Shown here: in pieces, positions 37,059-46,553 of the stretch
How positions within the stretch are numbered: position 1 is the stretch's first letter
How the letters are laid out: each line of letters opens with the position of its first letter
Notes under the pieces: generated by a model
Told to the model about the DNA's origin: nothing
The model's database searches: none
What the model saw: only the letters and a program-made list of their open reading frames with translations
From: Bacteroides thetaiotaomicron VPI-5482
GTDB taxonomy: Bacteria > Bacteroidota > Bacteroidia > Bacteroidales > Bacteroidaceae
DNA: 64,000 bases
Direction of reading: 5' to 3'
Assembly: GCF_000011065.1 (NCBI RefSeq)
Contig: NC_004663.1
Span: 434,001 to 498,000, forward strand
Translations under genes and position numbers: made by a program

Positions 37059-38254
37059 TCATGGAAAAACAACCCAAATTAGATTATTCAGATATAAAGT
37101 TCAAGGATAATGGTAAGTTGAAGCTTATCATCGTAGTGGGTACTCGTCCCGAGATTATCCGTTTGGCAGCTGTTATCACCAAATGTCGTCAGTATTTTGA
37201 TGTGATTCTTGCCCATACTGGTCAGAATTACGACTACAACCTCAACGGAATATTCTTTAAAGATTTGAAGTTGGCAAAGCCTGAAGTATATATGGATGCT
37301 GTAGGCGATGATTTGGGAGCCACTTGTGGCAATATCATCAACTGTTCCTATAAACTTTTTGCGCAGACAAAGCCTGATGGTGTGCTTGTGTTAGGCGATA
37401 CTAATTCGTGTCTTAGTATTATTGGAGCTAAACGTTTGCACATTCCTATCTTTCATATGGAAGCTGGAAACCGTTGTAAAGACGAATGTCTTCCAGAGGA
37501 GACCAACCGACGCATCGTAGATATCATCTCTGATGTCAACATGGCCTACTCTGAGCATGCTCGCCGATACCTGGCTGACTGTGGACTCCCTAAAGAACGT
37601 ACTTACGTTACTGGTTCTCCAATGGCCGAGGTACTCCGCGAGAACCTTGCAGAAATTGAGGCATCTGACGTTCACAATCGTTTGGGACTTGAAAAAGGTA
37701 AGTATATTCTGTTGAGTGCTCACCGTGAAGAGAATATTGATACCGAGAAGAATTTCCTTTCTCTCTTCAATGCCATCAATGCTATGGCTGAGAAGTACGA
37801 TATGCCAATTCTCTACTCTTGTCACCCACGTTCACGCAACCGTCTTGCCGCATCAGGTTACAAACTTGACCATCGTGTGATCCTGCATGAACCTCTCGGC
37901 TTTCATGATTACAACTGCCTCCAGATGAATGCCTTTGCGGTAGTATCTGACTCAGGCACCCTCCCAGAGGAGAGTAGCTTCTTTACTTCAATAGGTCGTC
38001 CATTTCCAGCCATCTGTATCCGCACCTCTACTGAGCGCCCTGAGGCCTTGGACAAAGCGTGCTTTGTCCTCTCTGGTATTGACACTAAGGGACTGGTACA
38101 GAGCGTAGAACTTGCGGTAGAGCTCGCAAAGGATGGTAGCCACGGCATACCAGTTCCAAGTTATGTTGACGAGAATGTTTCAACGAAAGTCGTTAAGATC
38201 ATTCAATCTTATGTGGGAGTGGTTAATAAGATGGTATGGAGAAAAGTTTTATAG
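37055..38254 (+). CDS. capG: CapG-like UDP-N-acetylhexosamine 2-epimerase
   Basis: A 399-residue non-hydrolysing UDP-GlcNAc 2-epimerase family protein: IIVVGTRPEIIRLAAVI at the N-terminus, VLVLGDTNSCLSIIGAKRLHIPIFHMEAGNRCKDECLPEETNRR in the middle, and LLSAHREENID and SDSGTLPEESSFF further on. In the CapE-F-G series it gives UDP-L-FucNAc. Its ATGA overlap with capF shows coupling. It ends the block with higher G+C; the following 720 bases are non-coding and the next genes are strikingly A/T-rich. Confidence 0.93.
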   Translation: MIMEKQPKLDYSDIKFKDNGKLKLIIVVGTRPEIIRLAAVITKCRQYFDVILAHTGQNYDYNLNGIFFKDLKLAKPEVYMDAVGDDLGATCGNIINCSYKLFAQTKPDGVLVLGDTNSCLSIIGAKRLHIPIFHMEAGNRCKDECLPEETNRRIVDIISDVNMAYSEHARRYLADCGLPKERTYVTGSPMAEVLRENLAEIEASDVHNRLGLEKGKYILLSAHREENIDTEKNFLSLFNAINAMAEKYDMPILYSCHPRSRNRLAASGYKLDHRVILHEPLGFHDYNCLQMNAFAVVSDSGTLPEESSFFTSIGRPFPAICIRTSTERPEALDKACFVLSGIDTKGLVQSVELAVELAKDGSHGIPVPSYVDENVSTKVVKIIQSYVGVVNKMVWRKVL

Positions 38255-38975
38255 CCTCAGTTCTGTGGTAGTTGTATTTAGATGTGATGTCCCTTCTGTT
38301 GTCATGGCTTGGGCTGTGTTTATATTTTTGGTAATATTTATAACTCATTAAAATGACAGAAGGAACGTTTGTAAAATATTTAGAAATAAAAATACAATTG
38401 ATAAATGTAAATAACTTTGTAATAGGAATATCACTCATCGTAGATAATCTGGGGGCTTTACCAACCATTAACTTGAAACTGAATAGAAGCCTCCACCGAA
38501 ACTATCACGTATAAAGAAGAAGGTTATAGGTAGTACTTCGTTGAGTATGAGGTTCAATCCCGCCACTTGTTCCAGAAAGAGTTTTAACGATTTTACATTT
38601 CTTCCAATGATAATAGACAATAAATTCCTTGACGAATTCTCGGATCAAGCCAAGACATACATCCTCGCTTGCGTCAGTTGTTCGACTTACGTACAACTGG
38701 CTTTGTATATTGTAATATAGTTATCATATCAATAATATGGAAGGGAAATCTTTAAAAATATTTTGTTGATATAGTAGATATAGGTTACCAGTTTATTTAG
38801 GTTCTCTCGTTATATATAGCGTAATTGGAAATATGTATCATTAGACAAGCTGCAACCAGTAGTATTGGTGATGATCTCTCTCCTTTTATGTATTATAACA
38901 TATTGATTCTGTGATGTTATTTACAAACTTATGAAAGGAAATCACTTAGTGTTTTTATTAGGAGTTTAAATATAT
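38255..38975. other. 721-base gap without a convincing gene; possible relic on the minus strand
   Basis: No plus-strand frame of useful length is present although all flanking genes run rightward. On the minus strand a 63-codon frame (38505-38696, containing EFVKEFIVYYHWKKCKIVKTLSGTSGG) and a second one (38223-38468, MVGKAPRLSTMSDIP) read like fragments of former protein-coding sequence rather than random translation, but I do not recognise them. The gap separates the nucleotide-sugar genes from the A/T-rich glycosyltransferase block and may be an old insertion or recombination scar. Confidence 0.5.
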
Positions 38976-40109
38976 ATGAAGAAGGTATATTATATAGGCT
39001 GGTATATAGCCGATGAAGATAAAGATAAATTCGTAGGAAATGTCCCGGGTAATCTTAAAATGCATTATGTAGTTGACCAATTAAAAAGAAGTGGTCATAC
39101 TCCTGAAATAATCTCATTTGTCAAAAAAAAAGGAAGCACAGGGGTATATATGAATATCAACAAGACTTCGCAAGAATGCAAACTAACATACTTGACTGGT
39201 ATTAGAGGGAATAGTCGAATTCTTAAAAAAATGGATTTTTTGATTAAGAAAATCATATTTACGTACTATTTCCTATTCAATTTCTCAGCTGAGGATACAT
39301 TAGTCTTATATCATAGTGTAGAACTCACATTATTAGTAGCTAAACTAAAAAGACTTGTAAAAAGGAATGTAATTATTGAAGTAGAAGAGATCTATGGTTA
39401 TTCTGCGGTTACTGATCGTCCATGGGTAGAAGATGAAATAGATTCCATTAAAAAAATGGATCTACATATTTGTGTCAACGATGGAATACCACAAGGCTTA
39501 AAATTGGAAACAGGTAAATTTGTCGTCAGTTTGGGTGTCGGGAATATTCCAACTAGAACAATAGATCGTTTCAATGATGGGAAAATTCATGTTGTGTATG
39601 CAGGTACAATTGAGATGAAAAAACTAGGGGCTATGACTGCTGTAGAATCTGCTAAATTTTTACCAGATTACTACATTCTGCATATTCTAGGATTTGGATC
39701 TGAAGAAAACATGAAAAAACTCAAATTAAAGATTTCAGAAGTAAATAATGATGTGGGCAGTGAACGTATCAAATATGATGGCTATAAGTCGGGAAAAGAA
39801 CTTGATGACTTCTTATTTTCTTGTCATATAGGGCTCAGTTCAAATGTTATGCGTCCAAATTTCGCCAACAACTCTTTCCCGTCAAAGGTAATAACGTATA
39901 TGTGTCACGATTTGTCTGTCGTTCTTGGATATGCAGAGGCTTTTTACGACGTTCCGATGTCCAGAGGCTGGCAGTTCTACCATGAATACACACCAGAAAA
40001 GATAGCTGAAGCAATTACTAAAGTAGAGATAAAACCTATTGGGTATTATCATCCTTCTATTATAAGAATGAATAGTAATCTTCAAGCATTTTTTAAGAAA
40101 TATTGTTGA
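38976..40109 (+). CDS. Glycosyltransferase, probably GT-B fold
   Basis: A 377-residue cytoplasmic protein, with TTAGGAG as Shine-Dalgarno-like sequence upstream. The N-terminal half resembles a GT4-type acceptor domain (MHYVVDQLKRSGHTPEIISF), and the C-terminal half has HVVYAGTIEMKKLGAMTAVESAKFLPDYYILHILGFGSEENMKKL and SCHIGLSSNVM...FANNSFPSKVITYMCHDLSVVLG, like the donor-binding side of group 1 transferases. The usual E-x7-E motif is not clear. It probably adds one sugar of the repeat unit; donor unknown. Codon use is A/T-rich. Confidence 0.78.
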   Translation: MKKVYYIGWYIADEDKDKFVGNVPGNLKMHYVVDQLKRSGHTPEIISFVKKKGSTGVYMNINKTSQECKLTYLTGIRGNSRILKKMDFLIKKIIFTYYFLFNFSAEDTLVLYHSVELTLLVAKLKRLVKRNVIIEVEEIYGYSAVTDRPWVEDEIDSIKKMDLHICVNDGIPQGLKLETGKFVVSLGVGNIPTRTIDRFNDGKIHVVYAGTIEMKKLGAMTAVESAKFLPDYYILHILGFGSEENMKKLKLKISEVNNDVGSERIKYDGYKSGKELDDFLFSCHIGLSSNVMRPNFANNSFPSKVITYMCHDLSVVLGYAEAFYDVPMSRGWQFYHEYTPEKIAEAITKVEIKPIGYYHPSIIRMNSNLQAFFKKYC

Positions 40110-40111
40110 TA

Positions 40112-41272
40112 ATGAAAATTGCAATCATTACATTTTTTGATAACGGTAATTATGGTTCTGAACTGCAGACATTGGCAATGAATGACTATTTGAATGCAAA
40201 AGGTCATGTGACGGTTTTCTGCAAGGTAAAATCATCGAATAAAATTATTCGTGCAATAGAACTTCTATATGATAAAGTCTTATTGAAATGGTATAAGATA
40301 ACAGATAAAGAAAAGAGACAATATCTTACAGACAGAGCTAAAAATCTATCCTCTCAAAGAAATATACCACCTAAATTGAGGCAGTATATTCATTCTTTTG
40401 TGAACTCTCATATTTCGTTTGGATGTATAAGTCGCTTATTACTCTTTAGAAAAGAGCGTTTTGATGCATACATTTGTGGAAGTGATCAGATTTGGTCTGC
40501 TTTGAAAATGCCTTTACTACCGTTAAATTTCCTTTATGGTATCGATAAGAAGAAAAAGATAGCATATGCTCCAAGTATTGGGTTAGATAATCCACCGTAT
40601 TATTACATTAGAGAGGTAGAAAAATATGTAAAAGATTTTATTTATCTATCTGTTCGAGAAGAAGATGCAAAGAATGTTCTCAAAAAGCAGTATGGTATTG
40701 AAGCGATGCAAGTTTTAGACCCTACTCTATTACAAGGGAAGGGATTTTGGGACTCATTATTAGCGATAGAATCTAAGCAGGTGCCAACAAAACCATATGT
40801 TTTCTGCTATTTTTTAGGTAAATTAAATGAAGATATAGTCACTTGTATAAATAGAATAGCAAATGGCAAGTGTGTTATGGTGCTTCCGTATGAAGAAGAT
40901 TGTGACCTTATCAAAAATGGGAAATATGAACTTGCGGATCCCCTTGATTTTGTAAACTTGATTAAGCATGCGGATTATGTATTGACTGACTCTTTTCATG
41001 GGAGCATTTTCTCTATTTTGTACGATAAGCAGTTTGTTGTCACAAAACGAACTCATGTTAGAAGAGTTTCACAAACTTCACGAATTACTTCTCTCCTCAA
41101 AATATTTAATCTTCAAAGCCAGTATTGCTCTGGGGTTGATGAAATAATTAATGCACTACAAAATAATATAGACTATTCTTTTACACATATACAACTTGAG
41201 GAAGAACAAAGAAAATCTAGGCTATTTCTTGACGGTGCACTTAATGAAATAGAAAAGAATATAAAATCATGA
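40112..41272 (+). CDS. Polysaccharide pyruvyl transferase family protein
   Basis: A 386-residue protein starting MKIAIITFFDNGNYGSELQTLAM, typical of PF04230. Other family motifs are YICGSDQIWS (about residue 120), IAYAPSIG, SVREEDAKNVL and the C-terminal DSFHGSIFSIL. Members transfer pyruvate ketals onto sugars, or in some cases other groups, which adds negative charge to capsules. It starts 2 bases after the preceding gene and overlaps the FrhB-like gene by 4 bases. Confidence 0.92.
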   Translation: MKIAIITFFDNGNYGSELQTLAMNDYLNAKGHVTVFCKVKSSNKIIRAIELLYDKVLLKWYKITDKEKRQYLTDRAKNLSSQRNIPPKLRQYIHSFVNSHISFGCISRLLLFRKERFDAYICGSDQIWSALKMPLLPLNFLYGIDKKKKIAYAPSIGLDNPPYYYIREVEKYVKDFIYLSVREEDAKNVLKKQYGIEAMQVLDPTLLQGKGFWDSLLAIESKQVPTKPYVFCYFLGKLNEDIVTCINRIANGKCVMVLPYEEDCDLIKNGKYELADPLDFVNLIKHADYVLTDSFHGSIFSILYDKQFVVTKRTHVRRVSQTSRITSLLKIFNLQSQYCSGVDEIINALQNNIDYSFTHIQLEEEQRKSRLFLDGALNEIEKNIKS

Positions 41273-42462
41273 ATAAATATCTCAATAATATAAATGCGTC
41301 GTATTGTTGCGGTTGTTCTGCATGTGTACACAAGTGTCCTAAGCAATGCCTTAGAATGTCACAGGATAAGGACGGCTTTTTTTTCCCTATTGTAAACAAT
41401 CGTGAAGCTTGCATAGATTGCAGCTTGTGTGCAAAGGTTTGCCCTATGGAAAATATGGTTGAGTCAGATTATCCTCACACGTTCTATGGTGCTTACAATA
41501 CAAACAAAACAGATATTGTGAATAGCTCTTCTGGTGGAATATATCCATCACTTGCAAAGTGGATAATTTCACAAGGAGGAATCGTTTTTGGAGCATCATT
41601 AGATGATGAGCATAAGCTATACCACATTGGAGTGTCCACAGAATCTGATATACAAAAAACAATTGGTTCTAAATATTTCCAAAGTGAAATAAGAGATACA
41701 TACGTAGAGTGCAAGAAAGAATTAGATAAAGGACGATTGGTTTTGTATACGGGTACTCCTTGTCAGGTTCATGGACTGAAGAGGTATCTAGGAAAAGATT
41801 ATGATAATCTTTATACAGCAGATGTAATTTGTCATGGTGTTCCAAGTAGTAAAATGTTTGATGCTTATATCGACTTCCTTGAGAAAAAGCATAACGGAAA
41901 GCTTGTGGATATCAATTTCAGAGACAAGAAAAGGAATGGGTGGTCTATTACACTTAGATATACTATTGAATATTCAAATGACAAAAGAAAAGACTACTAT
42001 CTAATTAACAAGCTCTCAGAATATTTTATGGCTTTTCTCGGTGGCTACATTGAAAGAGAGAGTTGTTATTCTTGTCCCTTCTCTTCAATGCGTCGCCCTG
42101 GTGACATTACTATGGGTGATTTTTGGGGGTATCAGTTCAAGAGGCCAGATCTGAAGCATGATGAAGGATTGTCATTGATTATAGTAAACAGTGAGCATGG
42201 TAAAAGAATAGTTGATGTCCTTCACAGAAACGGAGTACAATTTAACGCTGTAGATGAAGAGTGTGTTAAGGCTAGTGAAAACAAGAATTTGTATAAGCCT
42301 ACATTACGACCAGAGGTCAGAAGTGTGGTGTATGATGAATTGCAGAATTTTGGCTTTGAATACATTGCGAAGAAATATTTCAGACGTACGCAGACACTGA
42401 GAAATAAGGCTAAAAACTATATGCCTGTTGCATTGGTAAATATTATCAAGAAGTTAAAGTAA
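41269..42462 (+). CDS. FrhB-like (coenzyme F420 hydrogenase/dehydrogenase beta subunit) iron-sulfur protein
   Basis: A 397-residue protein with two 4Fe-4S motifs at the N-terminus (CCGCSACVHKCP and CIDCSLCAKVCP), followed by an FrhB-type domain (SSSGGIYPSLAKWIISQGGIVFGASLDD, GTPCQVHGLKRYLGKDY, DVICHGVPSSKMFDAYI, YSCPFSSMRRPGDITMGDFWGY with more Cys). Proteins of this type occur in polysaccharide clusters of bacteria that do not use F420, commonly beside pyruvyltransferase-family genes, as here; their reaction is not known to me. It overlaps both neighbours (4 bases and 1 base), indicating tight coupling. Confidence 0.9.
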   Translation: MNKYLNNINASYCCGCSACVHKCPKQCLRMSQDKDGFFFPIVNNREACIDCSLCAKVCPMENMVESDYPHTFYGAYNTNKTDIVNSSSGGIYPSLAKWIISQGGIVFGASLDDEHKLYHIGVSTESDIQKTIGSKYFQSEIRDTYVECKKELDKGRLVLYTGTPCQVHGLKRYLGKDYDNLYTADVICHGVPSSKMFDAYIDFLEKKHNGKLVDINFRDKKRNGWSITLRYTIEYSNDKRKDYYLINKLSEYFMAFLGGYIERESCYSCPFSSMRRPGDITMGDFWGYQFKRPDLKHDEGLSLIIVNSEHGKRIVDVLHRNGVQFNAVDEECVKASENKNLYKPTLRPEVRSVVYDELQNFGFEYIAKKYFRRTQTLRNKAKNYMPVALVNIIKKLK

Positions 42463-43778
42463 TGAACTTAATAATTTCCATATTATTTGCATTTATAATA
42501 GGGATATTTGACGGGCATTTTTCTGTATTTGTTGCAGGCATTGTTATTACATTAGCATGCCGACTGCACTTATTGTCATTTGGGGGTAATGATTTAGCTC
42601 GTGGTAAAAGACTGATGGCGATAATTATTCCTGTTTATTTTATTGCTGCTTTGATTTTCAGTTATTCCTTTGACGCATCTCATCATTTTATAGTATCAGA
42701 TCCGTCTCGATATATTCAAAGTTATTGTTTTTCGAATGTTAATTATTACAATTTTGATCAATTACGGAACTGTTATTTAGAGCTATCTGATAATAATGCT
42801 TTATATAACAGTTCTGTATTAGCCGTTTGTACATTTGCTAACAATTATTTAGGAGGATCTTCTGTACTGTTTATGACATTAATACAGACATTATTTGGAT
42901 TAATGTCAATAATGATGCTGTATAGAATCCTTGTAAGACAATTTGGCTTCGAACAAGCTTTCAAATACTCTCTTCTTTTTGCATTCGGTTCTCATTTTTT
43001 GTTTTATTCTTCAGTTATTATTAGAGATATCACAATCGTTTATTTTTATCTTGTATCAACTGCGATAATTATATCAAAGTTTGAGATAAGGAATCTGATA
43101 GTTCTTATTATTTGCATACTCATAACTTGGGGCATAAGACTATATTCTGGACTCTTTTTGTTTGTGTTTTTAGGTTACTACATGTATATTATTTCCACTA
43201 CTGATCGCTCTCGAAAAATCTCCTTGGTAGTATTTATTCCTGCATTATTGGTACTTGTAGGTGTAGTAATGTCCTTTTCGATCTTTGATCAGACGGTCCA
43301 AGAAATTAATGATTATTCGGAATTGTCTTTTGAGAATAGTGGAGATGGTATGGTCTCAAAATTGATGAAATTGCCTCCTGGTATCAGTCAGATTGCATTG
43401 TTACTATTTGCAATGGTCAAACCATTCCCACCTTTTTCTGTAATAAGCATTGCTGATTCTTTCTCTAGTTTTGTGATGTCTAGTGTATTCACTTTTAACA
43501 GTGTATTTTGGTTCTGCATTTTTTATGTCACTATAATTGGAATGTTGTTTAAAGGCTTTTGGGGAAAGATGAATTTTTCTGAGAAACTTCTTTTATTGGT
43601 TGTATTAGTATTTCTCATGGCGAATACAGCTCATGCTGACGTAAGGCGTATGATGCCAGTTTTTCCAATATTGTATATTTGCTTTATAAAAATGAAGGAA
43701 GAATCTGGTTCTAATTGGATGAAACAATTGACTATAGCTTTGCTAGTTTTCTATTTACTAATCGGATTTGTTATGTAA
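42462..43778 (+). CDS. Probable O-antigen/capsule repeat-unit polymerase (Wzy-like)
   Basis: A 438-residue, very hydrophobic protein with about 10-12 transmembrane segments and a large extracytoplasmic loop (about 75-125, ASHHFIVSDPSRYIQSYCFSN). Size, topology and cluster position fit a Wzy polymerase, a family too diverse for a residue signature. The TAATG overlap with the FrhB-like gene shows coupling. The alternative, a polytopic acyltransferase or flippase, is less likely because a better Wzx candidate follows. Confidence 0.72.
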   Translation: MNLIISILFAFIIGIFDGHFSVFVAGIVITLACRLHLLSFGGNDLARGKRLMAIIIPVYFIAALIFSYSFDASHHFIVSDPSRYIQSYCFSNVNYYNFDQLRNCYLELSDNNALYNSSVLAVCTFANNYLGGSSVLFMTLIQTLFGLMSIMMLYRILVRQFGFEQAFKYSLLFAFGSHFLFYSSVIIRDITIVYFYLVSTAIIISKFEIRNLIVLIICILITWGIRLYSGLFLFVFLGYYMYIISTTDRSRKISLVVFIPALLVLVGVVMSFSIFDQTVQEINDYSELSFENSGDGMVSKLMKLPPGISQIALLLFAMVKPFPPFSVISIADSFSSFVMSSVFTFNSVFWFCIFYVTIIGMLFKGFWGKMNFSEKLLLLVVLVFLMANTAHADVRRMMPVFPILYICFIKMKEESGSNWMKQLTIALLVFYLLIGFVM

Positions 43779-43802
43779 AATAGTCATACGATTGGTATTT
43801 GA

Positions 43803-44426
43803 ATGTTAATTTATGTTATGAATAAAGTTTATGCAAATCTCAAAGAGTACTTGTTAAAAGGAATAAGTGCTCTAAAACGAGAATATTTCACTAATTATAG
43901 AAAGCGGTTAGGGCATTGTTCGCCAACAGCTTCTCTTGTAAAGCCGTTGGTTATTAAGGGGGCCAAGAATGTGTATTTGTATGAAGATACAGGTATTAAA
44001 GATGCCCTAATTATGGCGCCTAATGCAAAGTTCATAATGAAGAAACACTCTGGTGCCGCTGAGGGGCTTACTGTTATTACAGGAAATCATGAACGCCGTA
44101 TTGGTCGTTTTTATAGAACGATAACAGAGGCAGATAAGCAACTTGTAGATAAAGATGTAATTGTTGAGGAAGATTGTTGGATTGGTACCAGAGTTGTACT
44201 TTTGATGGGGGTAACAGTTAGACGTGGTACTACAGTTGCAGCAGGTGCTGTAGTATCCAAATCTACGGCTCCTTATTCTATAGTTGGTGGTACTCCTGCT
44301 AAGCACATCAAATTCTATTGGACAATTAATCAGATTTTGGAGCATGAGGCTATACTATATCCAGAAGAGGAGAGATATACAAAGGAACAGCTAGAAGATT
44401 TTTTTGAAAAATATCAGAAGGGATAA
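43803..44426 (+). CDS. Left-handed beta-helix acyltransferase
   Basis: A 207-residue hexapeptide-repeat protein. The repeats run about residues 55-175, with catalytic His in GNHERR and the C-terminal family pattern EEDCWIGTRVVLLMGVTVRRGTTVAAGAVVSKSTAPYSIVGGTPAKHIKF. It probably O- or N-acylates a capsule sugar. An alternative ATG at 43818 would shorten it by five residues. Confidence 0.88.
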   Translation: MLIYVMNKVYANLKEYLLKGISALKREYFTNYRKRLGHCSPTASLVKPLVIKGAKNVYLYEDTGIKDALIMAPNAKFIMKKHSGAAEGLTVITGNHERRIGRFYRTITEADKQLVDKDVIVEEDCWIGTRVVLLMGVTVRRGTTVAAGAVVSKSTAPYSIVGGTPAKHIKFYWTINQILEHEAILYPEEERYTKEQLEDFFEKYQKG

Positions 44427-44430
44427 GAAT

Positions 44431-44976
44431 ATGCTAAAAAGAATTCTATCAATATTCTATTCAATACGCAGATCTCTTTTACTGCGTATGCAAAAAGCGT
44501 ACATATCAACACATGTAGATTGCAAAAGTGAACCAAGAGTTAAAGGAGAAGTATTTCTCAATGCAACGGCTGTGTCCCTGGGGCACGATGTTACTTTTTT
44601 CTCTGGAGCATACTTGTGGGGCACAAATATTAATATAGGAAATCGTGTCCAAATTGGCATGAATACGGTAATATTCTCTAAAAAGGGGGTGACTATTGGT
44701 AATAACACTTCGATTGCCGGTCAGTGCTATATAATTGATACTAATCACGGGACAAAAGATGGCCAATTAATACAAGATCAAGCAGATGAAGTGGCTGAGG
44801 AAGGTATTGTTATAGGAAATGACGTATGGATTGCTGCCCAGTGTATGATTCTCAAAGGTGCAAAGATTAACGATGGTGCAGTAATTGGTGCACAAACATT
44901 AGTAAATTGTGAGATTCCTAAGAATGCAATTGTTGTTGGAACGCCAGCAAAAATAATTGGTTATAGAAAAAAATAA
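44431..44976 (+). CDS. Left-handed beta-helix acetyltransferase
   Basis: A 181-residue protein from the ATG at 44431, which follows AGAAGGG. Hexapeptide repeats span about 50-175 (GHDVTFFSGAYLWGTNINIGNRVQIGMNTVIFSKKGVTIGNNTSIAG), the catalytic His is in DTNHGTKD, and the end is the usual AIVVGTPAKIIGYR. It is a second acyl transferase right after the first; the two are not close copies, so they probably modify different positions. Confidence 0.88.
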   Translation: MLKRILSIFYSIRRSLLLRMQKAYISTHVDCKSEPRVKGEVFLNATAVSLGHDVTFFSGAYLWGTNINIGNRVQIGMNTVIFSKKGVTIGNNTSIAGQCYIIDTNHGTKDGQLIQDQADEVAEEGIVIGNDVWIAAQCMILKGAKINDGAVIGAQTLVNCEIPKNAIVVGTPAKIIGYRKK

Positions 44977-44980
44977 CATA

Positions 44981-46345
44981 ATGACATATCACAATATCAA
45001 AACTAAGATTCAAAATAATAAAAGTATCGTTATAAATGTATTGGGTGCATTTATAATAAAGGGTTTGGGTCTTATTGTTAATCTTATTGCATTACCGTTA
45101 TATATATCATATTTTAACGATAATGCAGTGCTTGGTGTTTGGTTTACCATATTATCTGTTCTTAACTGGATTCTCTCTTTTGATGTAGGTATTGGTAATG
45201 GCTTGAGAAATCATTTAACAGTAGCGCTAACAAATAAAGATTATGAAGAAGGTAAGCGTTTAATATCCTCGTCTTATTTAGTCTTGGGTGCATTGACACT
45301 ATTTATTTCTGTTGTTTTTTACATTTTTCTTCCTTGTATAGATTGGAATTCGTTTTTTAACATATCTGATAGTGTGATACTTGCGGATTCACTAATGAAT
45401 TGTATAAGAGTTACACTTATAGGTCTGTTAATATCTTTCTTTTTGCATTTGGTTAGGGGAATGTTATTTTCTTTACAACTGGCATCTATAAATAATCTCA
45501 TACATTTGGTGACGAGTGTGTTGCTTGTTGCATTCTTATTTGTTGTTCAGCCAGATAATCTTGTGGAGGAAAAACTTAAACTAATATCCTATGCTTATGC
45601 TATTTTGATTAATATTCCCTTTGTTGTTGCTACAATTTGGATTTTCTTATTTTCTGAGCTAAAGAATTGTAGACCATCTATTCGATATTTCAATAAAGCA
45701 GCATCCAATAAAGTACTCGGCTTAGGTGTTGTGTTTTTTTTAATTCAGATTTTATATATGATAATAACAGTAACAAACGAATGGTTCATCACAAAATTCT
45801 TCCATCCTGAAGATACTGTAAATTATCAGGTGTATTTTAGAATTTTTTCACTTGTTGGTAGCTTACTCCTTTTATCTATGGCGCCACTATGGTCTGCCAT
45901 AACCAAGGCATATGCAGAGAAAAAATATAGTTGGATTATTAAGATACAAAAGTTTTTATATTTCATTGCATTTGCATGTATCATCTTGGAGATTGCAATA
46001 ATCCCAGTGTTACAACCTCTTGTTAATTTATGGTTGAAAGGAAATTCAATTACTATTGACTATTTTACGGCAACATCGTTTGCATTGTATGGTGTTATTA
46101 CGATATGGATTGCAATTCAATCTACAATCGTTGCAGGATTAGGTAAATTGAAAATACAATTTTGGTTATATTTAGTTGCGGTAATTACAAAGATTATACT
46201 TATAGTGGTAATATCAAATTTCACAGAACGGTGGGAACTTGTTATGTGGGCCACGGGTATTGGACTATTGCCATATTGTTTGATACAGCCAATGTATATT
46301 AAAAGATTGCTGACAGAATTGGATTTAAATATTAATCATAGGTAG
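44981..46345 (+). CDS. Probable repeat-unit flippase (Wzx-like)
   Basis: A 454-residue membrane protein with about 12-14 hydrophobic helices, starting MTYHNIKTKIQNNKSIVINVLGAFIIKGLGLIVNLIALPLYISYF, the usual start of PST/MATE-type Wzx flippases. Further family-like stretches include LNWILSFDVGIGNGLRNHL and TNEWFITKFFHPEDTVNYQVYFRIF. It should move the undecaprenyl-linked repeat unit across the inner membrane for Wzy polymerisation. Strongly A/T-rich. Confidence 0.88.
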   Translation: MTYHNIKTKIQNNKSIVINVLGAFIIKGLGLIVNLIALPLYISYFNDNAVLGVWFTILSVLNWILSFDVGIGNGLRNHLTVALTNKDYEEGKRLISSSYLVLGALTLFISVVFYIFLPCIDWNSFFNISDSVILADSLMNCIRVTLIGLLISFFLHLVRGMLFSLQLASINNLIHLVTSVLLVAFLFVVQPDNLVEEKLKLISYAYAILINIPFVVATIWIFLFSELKNCRPSIRYFNKAASNKVLGLGVVFFLIQILYMIITVTNEWFITKFFHPEDTVNYQVYFRIFSLVGSLLLLSMAPLWSAITKAYAEKKYSWIIKIQKFLYFIAFACIILEIAIIPVLQPLVNLWLKGNSITIDYFTATSFALYGVITIWIAIQSTIVAGLGKLKIQFWLYLVAVITKIILIVVISNFTERWELVMWATGIGLLPYCLIQPMYIKRLLTELDLNINHR

Positions 46346-46553
46346 AATAATTCTTAAAATGAGGCGATGGAGAATTTTTTTTATGATACAATTTTAAAGT
46401 AGTTTCTTTCGAACTCGATTTAATAGTCGAATATATTTCTGCATAAATTAGCATCAATATCCTGAATAATTGGTGTTTCAGAAGAATGTTTAATAATTTT
46501 TCGGGGGAAATTCTTTTAAAATTCAGACACTTAATCAACGTTAGATATAACCC

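Noticed and set aside
44007..44345. Minus-strand frame with Cys-rich product
   Set aside because: Antisense to a hexapeptide acyltransferase; the apparent Cys/Thr/Asn repeat mirrors the repeat periodicity of the real gene.
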